DNA of 64,000 bases. Source: Undaria pinnatifida (taxonomy: Eukaryota > Sar > Phaeophyceae > Laminariales > Alariaceae). Below the pieces are notes generated by a model. The model made no database searches and was not told the origin of the DNA. It worked only from the letters and a program-made list of their open reading frames with translations. The translations under genes were made by a program, and so were the position numbers. Position 1 is the stretch's first letter. Every line of letters starts with the position of its first letter. The stretch covers positions 7,714,566-7,778,565 of the forward strand of contig JABAKD010000007.1 of the NCBI GenBank assembly GCA_012845835.1, given 5' to 3'. This document shows positions 47,501 through 56,500 of this stretch, one piece after another.

Positions 47501-50500
47501 GGACTTTTTCTTGTGGACAAATTGACTTGCGGAAAGCGCGAGAGCGTGAGTTAGCAACATTCGATGAACAATCGACGAGCAGTGGGAGTGCTGAACCCTA
47601 TGCGCGATAAAAATTGAAGGCAAGAACCGGGGAGGAGAAGGGACGACACCTGTGACCACGGCTTGTCCAGAAGCTGGAAAGTAAAAGTGTGCTAAAAATA
47701 TATATATATATATATATGAAAGTGAGAGGTGCGCACCTTTTCTTATTGTTTAATGGATTTGATTCTCACTCGATCAAGGAGGTACACACACCTCGCCCCC
47801 ACCAAAAGCAGACTTTTGAGTCCACCGAAAGTGCGACTTGATGATGTGGACAGAGTCAACGTCTTACAGGAAAGAACCAAGGAAAACACGTAACATAACT
47901 GCACGTGAAAATACCGGCATAATTTTCCGACGATTTTAGGTCAAGGAGCCCCGTCGTTCAGGGACCAAATATATATGTTGTTGACGAAAAATGCTACCTT
48001 TTTATCGTCGAGCACGTGTCCTTGGTGGGTTTTTCCCTTTTTTTTTTTGTGATCAAGGCTCTTCTAGACGGTAGTGGTAGAGGCGATTATCAAGATACGG
48101 CTCTAAAAAAAAAACGAAAGTGAGTACTCTCCGAGGACATGTATGTGCAATTAATTGGCAGACCTGCAGGGGGCACTCTGTGTCTCCCCCCTATAACTTT
48201 ACACGATGTATACCACGTCTTTCCCCTACCACCGGGTCTGGAGCCTCGGCACCGACGACGGCTACAATGGGGGGGGTCCCATTTCGGGGCTTTTTATGCA
48301 GCGGCTGGGGGGTCACCCGCGCGAGAGCGATGCTCCTGTTCCTTTGTTGCGGTCTTCAACTTCTGCGGTTCTTAACTTTGCGTTATGAATTCTCGATGGA
48401 ATGGTAGGCCACGCTCTGCGCGTACGAAACCACCTAAAGTGTGTTTTTTCCATGTGAGATATAGAGTCACTCGTGCGACTGGCTCAAACCCGGGGTACCG
48501 AACCCTGCCGTAGCCTCGGCACCTCGCCGCCGAAACCCACGCGATAGGGATTCGTTTGGCGCAGTCTCTAGGTAACCAGATCTCGTTTGGAAAATTCGTA
48601 TCAAAAATTTTAAGCGGTGTTCTTTCAACACGACAGCCTTTGACCGCAAGGAGCAGGCGTGGGAGTTACTCGCGCGAGTGACCCGGAGCGCCACACGCTG
48701 TGCACAAAAAAAATGTAGGCTCCCAGAGAAGACCCCTCCCCCTACCGTACGTCTAGGCTTGGTGTTTGCTCAAGGGTTGTGTTTTTTTGTGTGAGGTTTG
48801 ACGCGTGCTACGACAGAGGTGTAGCAGTTTTCGCGTGAAAGGGTATCGGAATGACGGGGCTCCTTAACCCAAAATCGTCGGAAATGGGCCGTTTTTTTGT
48901 TGCATGTGGTTCTCGCTGTGCACACGACAGGCCATGGGATTTTTCGCCCGGTAGTATAAAATACCAGTTTCATTTTTTCTCCAGATCAGTTTTTAGGTTA
49001 AGAATGGCATGTCTTGAGCTCCCTGCTAAAGTCAGGAAACTCGAAAAAAAAAAGTGGTGCACCTCTATCGTAGCACGCTTCATGTACTATTGTTAGTATA
49101 GATCATACTATTGTTAGTATAGATCATACTATTGTTAGTAAAGGTCATAGCATTGTTAGTATAGATCATACTATTGTTAGTATAGATCATACTATTGTTA
49201 GTATAATTCATACTATTGTTAGAATAGATCATACTATTGTTAGTATAGATCATACCATTGCTAGTATAGATCATACTATTGTTAGTATAGACTATTCTAT
49301 TGTTAGTCTAGATCATTCTATTGTTATTATAGGTCATACTAGTGTTAGTATATATCATACTATTGTTAGTATAGATCCTACTGGTGTTAATATGGATGAT
49401 ACTATTGTTAGTATAGATTATACTATTGTTAGTATAGATTATACTATTGTTAGGATGGATCATACTATTTTGCTAGGATAGATCATACTATTGTTAGTAT
49501 AGATCATACTATTGTTAGCATAGACCATACTATTGTTTAGTATAGATCATACTATTGTTAGTATAGAGATTGTAAGAAGCCTTAGGAACAAAACAGTTTA
49601 CCTTGACCGTGGCATGTATGTATGTGTGTCTGGTCTAATCATCATGCAGGATTGTTATTTTCGTCGTTGTGGTTGCTGCTGCTGCTGATGTCACATTTGT
49701 TAACTCGTCGTCACCGTCGAGTCCACGAAGTCACCGAACACGCTCTCTGTAGCGATTCCTGGGGAAGTAGAAACGTCACAGGAAAGCATATACTAAAATA
49801 ATTATTGCCCCAGACAAAGATAATCGAGAGTGATTTCCACACTCGTTTTGCGGGTTGGAAAAAACATGTGATGATGATAGTTTTGAAGCCGACTGAAAAT
49901 GCCATAAACCAAGACCAACCAACCCACAACATACTCAATACGTTGGAAAATATGTAAAAAAAAATATATTGATTGGAAAAAAAGGTATTTCAAAATCGCA
50001 TAGTATTTCGATTAGTAAATAATTGTAGAGATTGGGTTAGGCTTGGGCTGTGATAACGTTTGACTATTTTGATTACTACCAGGTACATATGCCTTCCTGT
50101 GTACCTAATGTAACTCCTACTCGACAACAAAACTTCCAGGTACATCGCAAAAACCCTATCAATTCCTGGTCAACGTTTGTATGTGATGGTACATTATTAA
50201 TAGAACAAATAAATTCCCGAAAGAAGCGAACCTAGTCGAGCAGCTGGTACGTCACAACTCTTTCCAGGAGAAGAGGTTTACTACTCGTGCCAAAGTGGGT
50301 ACATCAATGATCTTCCAGGTACCATGTTTCGGCGATCGATCGCGGCGTCCCGTAGCACTGTAGACCGGGATCGACACTGCATTCATTCGGTTCGTTCCGA
50401 AGCCCCTTTACCTTCTTACCCGCCACCCCTTTCCCTACTCCTGTTTTACTTTCTATAGTCTAGTTTTTTACTTATTGTTGTCACATTTACTCTCCCTAGC

Positions 50501-53500
50501 GAGCTCAACTACATATACCCTCCGCTACAAAGCATGCCGTGGTCACAGGTGTCTCCCCCCCCCCCCCCCCCGATACGTTATTTCTTTTTTGTCGCACATA
50601 GGGTTCAGCATTCCCACTTTTCTGATATTTGGTGCTCATCTCTAGTTTCTCATCTCTATTTTGCCAAGTCGCGCTCTCGTGCTTCCCGCTGTGGCCAACT
50701 GTATCCAAGAAAAAACCTGCAAGTAAGTACGAGCACAAGCATATGTATGCGTTCTCGACGGGTCTCGAACACACCAAATTTTTGACCATCGCGGGATGTC
50801 CCGCTCATATAGGTATGATATATAGACTAGCTATCAAAAACCTTTTTGGTCCATCTCACAGCTGAAGTGTATTTTAGTGTTTGTTTTCAAAAATATATTA
50901 TAAAAACAAAAATACAGTCCAACTATATGAGATCGAAGATTTCGTTGAAATATATAGAAATTTGTGGGGTATGGGTGCGTTTGACCACTACTTGCAAAAG
51001 GTTAACCAATTGCTTGCCCAAACTACGCCTTATGACACCCCTGCCCCTGAAACGGCGGGATAGCAGGTCGGCCGGATATACGGACGGACCTGTCAATATC
51101 CAAGCGGTTTCATTCAATTTCCTGGGGATACCGGGGAGAGTGTCTTTCAAGTTCGACATGGGCAAAGTCGTAAAAGTTTAGTATTGTGAATAGTGGGATT
51201 CGAACCCACGACCCGATAAACTCATGGTCTGTCGACGACGCCATTTGCTAAGGTATTAGTGGGGTATTAGTCCGTTTAACCACTTGCAAAAGGTTAACCA
51301 ATAGTTTACCCAAACTAAGCCTTGCAACACTCTCCCCACCTGAAGCGGCGGGATACCAGGTCAGCCGAATATAACACCAACTCATCTGTGCAAGCTGTGT
51401 GTAATACGCGGATCACGCGTATTATTACTGGGTGTGCGTCCTCATTAAGATATAGGTCGGCGACTCCCCTTGCAACTACAGCCTAGCTTGTACCAGGGTC
51501 AATAGGGTGATGTTAACCAATGTGAGCGTGGAAACTATAAAATCCTCTTCAAAGGGGACAAAATCTGACAGCTGTGGAAGGAAATGCATCAGTTTATCAA
51601 GTATATCCTGTAAGTCGTATAACCGGTGAGGGGAGGGCGGAGTTTTCGGAGGGGGCGAGGGGGGGGTTGAAAACGAGTGGGGGCGGGGAGTCTGGGGGGG
51701 TGGGAGGGGATTCCAACCGCTTGAAGTCGCATAAATGTATACCTGGTACATGTGTTAGGAACTTACTTTACGTGTGGTGCTAGGTCTAGGCGATGGTGCG
51801 GGTGGCGGGGAAGGAGGGGGCGGGGAGGGAAGATAAACCAAATGAATTGGAGCTAGGGCATGGATGGCTGGATAGGTAATGAGGTGATGTCATCTGTCTG
51901 GTAGTGTTTATTACTCTAGCAAATTTTGATTTTAGATGGGGCGGCGGCGGAGGATGGGGGGTTGTGTGCGTTTGTGTGTTTCGGGGGGGGGGGGGGGGGG
52001 GGGGGCGGGGGGGGCGGCGGGGAAGGGGGGGGGGGGGGCGGAGGTGGATAACATTATTACAGCAAAATAATCAACCTGCGTGTGACATGCAGATGCCAAA
52101 TGTTTCAAAGATAAACTATGAAGTGGATGGGAAGCAAACTGTTAATACTACGTTATACTGTTTTACTTTCATGCTATTTAGTCTATGCGAGTAGTGCTCT
52201 CTGATTAGATCGTATGACATAATTCGAGTACTATACTACGGCAGGTACTTTTAGTATGCGTTAAATACCGTTCATAATAATAATACGTATAGACCCTGGT
52301 GGGAATTTATCTATCAACCATCAACCATCACCACGTTATCTTCTATATTATTTCTCACAGGCCACCAAGTAAGAGGCCACCATCTCAGTCAGGCTCAGTT
52401 GTTTGAGCGGTGCTCAGCCTGAGCCGTATGTCCATCCACCACGTTGTCGACCACATACAGCATTATGCATCATCTTTCCTTTGTTTTGTGCCTGGAAGTC
52501 TCCCATCCGATCGCAAAACACAGTCGACGGGAAAGAAACTGACTGGTTGATCAATAGAAATCGAAGTACACTAAGTATAGGAAATATCATGAATTTGCGC
52601 GGACGCATATTTTTTTTGCCGGATAAAAATCCCACTTTCTGACATCTCTGTGTAGACAATATACTGCTGTTATTATCGGATTCCTTCGAACTTTGTTATA
52701 CCATTCCATATCATAGAAATAGATATAATACCAAAGAAAAAAAAACTTCGATCTCACAGCTGGGGTGTATTTTTTTTTACTACTACTATCGTATGCGTTC
52801 ATACCGGTTCTCTAATATTTCCAAAATAAATATTGAATCCACGCGATGTCATACCGTCTTCAATGTGCCGGATTTCCTATCGAGTATGCATAGGATGCTA
52901 TTTTTCTTGTTGTGATGGGTAACTGACTTGTACCGCATCCTGCAGTGAGGTAGAGTAGGATACAGTATAGGCTGTGGTGTGCATCTAAGCCTTGGGTACT
53001 TGTCGCCTTGCCATATCAGCACTGATAGGTAGCACCGACCGACGCGTCGTTTCCCCGGATGATACATCCAACATGTACTGGATCGTGATGTAGCATTTGC
53101 GGGCACTCGACTTTTGCCATATATCGCGCACAGACTGACTAAAATCATCCTGTTGACCCTGATAGCTACACTGTAGCTGTAAGGGGAGTCGCCGACCTAT
53201 ATCCTTAATGAGGACACACAACTCGTAATACGCGCGATCGGAGTATCACACACAGCTTGCAAAGATGAGTTTCGACGAAATCTTCGATCTCACAGCTGGA
53301 GTGTATTTTAATTTTTATAATACATAGCTATAAGTTGCAATTGTGCAGGGGTGTGTGAATACGTATAATATATACCCATCCCAACCCCACCCCCTCGAAC
53401 ACTCCACCCTCTCTTTACTCACTGATCGTACGACTTACCCCAGGATATACACGATAAACTGATGTATTATTTCCAAAAATGTCACATTTATCCCCTCGAA

Positions 53501-56500
53501 ATAATGTATAGTTTCCAGGCACATATCGAGCTGCCCCCCCCGCCCCAACCCCCCCCCCCCCCCCCCCCCCCCCCGCCCCCAATAATATACTGGTGCCAAA
53601 ACTGTCAGATTTATCCCCTCGAAAGGATTTATAGCTTGCATGCACAAATTGCCCCTTCCCCCCCCCCCCCCCCCCCCCCGCCCCCCTCCAAACCCGCTCG
53701 CTTTTGATCAAAACCAGGCCCCCCCTTTCCCTTCACAGCTGTCAGATTTTGTCCCCCTCAGAAACGGGTTTTATAGTTTCCGCGCACAGACTGACTAAAA
53801 TCATCCTGTTGACCCTGATAGCTACACTGTAGCTGTAAGGGGAGTCGCCGACCTTTATCCTTAATGAGGACACACAACCCGTAATGCGCGCGATCGGAGT
53901 ATCACACACAGCTTGCAAAGATGAGTTTCGACGAAATCTTCGATCTCACAGCTGGAGTGTATTTTAATTTTTATAATATATTATAAAAAATGAATTGTTA
54001 TAAAAAATGAAAAATAAATACACTCCAGCTGTGAGATCGAAGATTTCGTCGAAACTCATCTTTGCAAGCTGTGTGTGATACTCCGATCGCGCGTATAACG
54101 AGTTGCGTGTCCTCATTAAGGATATAGGTCGGCGACTCCCCTTACAACTACAGTGTAGCTATCAGGGTCAACAAGGTGATGTTCGTCAGTCTGTGCGCGG
54201 AAACTATAAAACCCGTTTCTGAGGGGGACAAATTCTGCCAGCTGTGGAGGGAAACGTATATGTATGTAGTGATGTGATGCGATGTGACATCACATCGTAT
54301 ACCTGGAACGTCATGTACGTTGGGTATCGGCCTAATCGTGTCGGCCAACCGCCAACAGAAGACGACGGCAATCCAAGACTAAATGTTTCTTCAAGTCCTA
54401 ATGTAAAGGAAATATAGAAGTACACTCCTCCTCTGTCTGGACGTAGAGCTGTGTAGTCACTGGTAAATTTGAATGCCAAAACGGTCAAATCACGTTTACG
54501 GCCATCGTCGTGGAATGAAATATACCTACTACTACTGTCGTAGAATATATTACACTATTGTCACTCAAACACATTATTTTGCCGGTTCTGCTTTCTAGTT
54601 CCTAAACAAATCAAAACCAGACCAATATCATTATAAAAATTAAAATACACTCCAGTCCAGCTGTGGGATCGAATATTCTATCCGAACTCATCTTTTTGCA
54701 AGCTGTGTGTGATACTCCGATATTATTGTGTCATATTCGGATGTGTAGCGTATCACGAACCCTACTCTCTCATGCAAGATCAACGCCACAGCATGATGTC
54801 ATGGTGCCCACAGGAGGGGTCGCCTGTAGGAGGGCTCAAGCGATTGGTTATTCATGTCTCATTTTCCTTCTCATCGCTTCGGAAATCTTGGGCTTTTCTT
54901 TTTCCCCATGTGAGACCACACTACTATATATATGAAACTTTGCTTGTTAAGCTGCGCCGACGAATCAATTTTTTCTACTTTCTTGAGGGAGGTATAGGGG
55001 TCAGTTCGCGGGAGTGAGATTTGGTCGGTGGTGATCACCGAGGCATAACAACAAAAAATAAATATCACACGCATTTTACGTAGAGGTGAACCGTTTTATC
55101 TTGCCGAGGCTCTTGGCCTATTGGGGAAGAGTTCAATATCTCACCCAAAAACATGTTTTGAGTAAACCTGAAAGCGCACCTCGATGAACAAACCCATGGC
55201 CGAGGTAAACAAATTATACTTTTAATGGTATCGTTTCCTTTGCCACCTGACAATGTAGCGTGAGTGTCAGAAACCAGCAACATGACGAAACAACACAACA
55301 TCCCGACGAAAACGTGATCCGATGTTTCCAATAATCAAAAGCTTCGTAATATTACACGTGCCTCCCCTGTTCTCCTGGCCCTGCCCCCTCCAGCCGCAAG
55401 GGCCAAGTCCTCCCCCCCCCATACACTTCCGAAGAAGCATCGAACGACAACCCCGCCGTCCACATACAAATCCTTCATATATATATTGCAAAACGAACAA
55501 GGCTGCAGTAAGGGGGTTACCACTACCAATAGATCGAGCCCGTTGCACGAGTCACTCTGTACCTCACAGCGTGGCTGACTACTGCATTGCGGATTCACGT
55601 CTCGCTAGATTATAACAGCACCCAAGCTTAAGACCGCAAAGGAACAGGGGGGCTGTCACTCGCGCCACTGACTCCGGGCCACTGAACAAAAAAAAATCTC
55701 CCAAAAGGGACCCCCCGTTCGTAGCATTGAAATTGCCCTAAACGAGAATTATAAAATATTGGCGATTTTTCGACGACTTCTGGTTAAGGGGTCCCGCTGG
55801 TCAAAACCTTTTACACAAAAAGTGGTACATACCTTGATGCGTCCTATATCACAGCACGCGTCAATAGCGTAGGCTTGTTCTCACCTCTGTGATAGCGCCC
55901 AGCAACCGATGGTTGTGAGCCAGGCCGTACTTGTAGTCGACCACTCCATCCACGTCTTCGTCGTCTTGGTCGCTTGTGATAAAGATCTGTCTTTGGGCGT
56001 CCGGGCACGCACCAACCGAACGCACTAGACGTAAAGGTCGGGCTTAGCAACAGGATCTGGCTCGAACCGAATCGCACGGGGCATTCCAACGTCATCAATC
56101 GGCGGCTGCAGCAATGTACGCGCCGGCCAACACCAAAACCTGATATAAGCAACGCTTGACACTTGATACCACGTTGTGTCTCCGTGTTTTTTTCACCATG
56201 CGCTCGATCATGCACGCGCGCAGACGGATCCGCCGCACCGCAAAAAAGCGCTGTGGTCGAGACTTTCGTTTGTTATTATCATTAGCAGGCTACAGGACTT
56301 GACACATGCCAAACGATCGTGGCGAGGCTCACCATTTATTTTCTAAGGCGCTATTCATATGAGCAGAGAGCGGTAGTTTACCTCACCCGAACGCCGATTT
56401 TCGAGAAGGAAAACAAAGTGCACCCCATTTTTGAACAATCTAATCAGGTCCAAGTATACTAAAAAAAAAATAAGCTACAGAATAAAAGTCACAAATTAGA

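Noticed and set aside
49081-49566. Possible CRISPR array
   Set aside because: Units are contiguous 21-mers with no unique spacers, in a eukaryotic intron.
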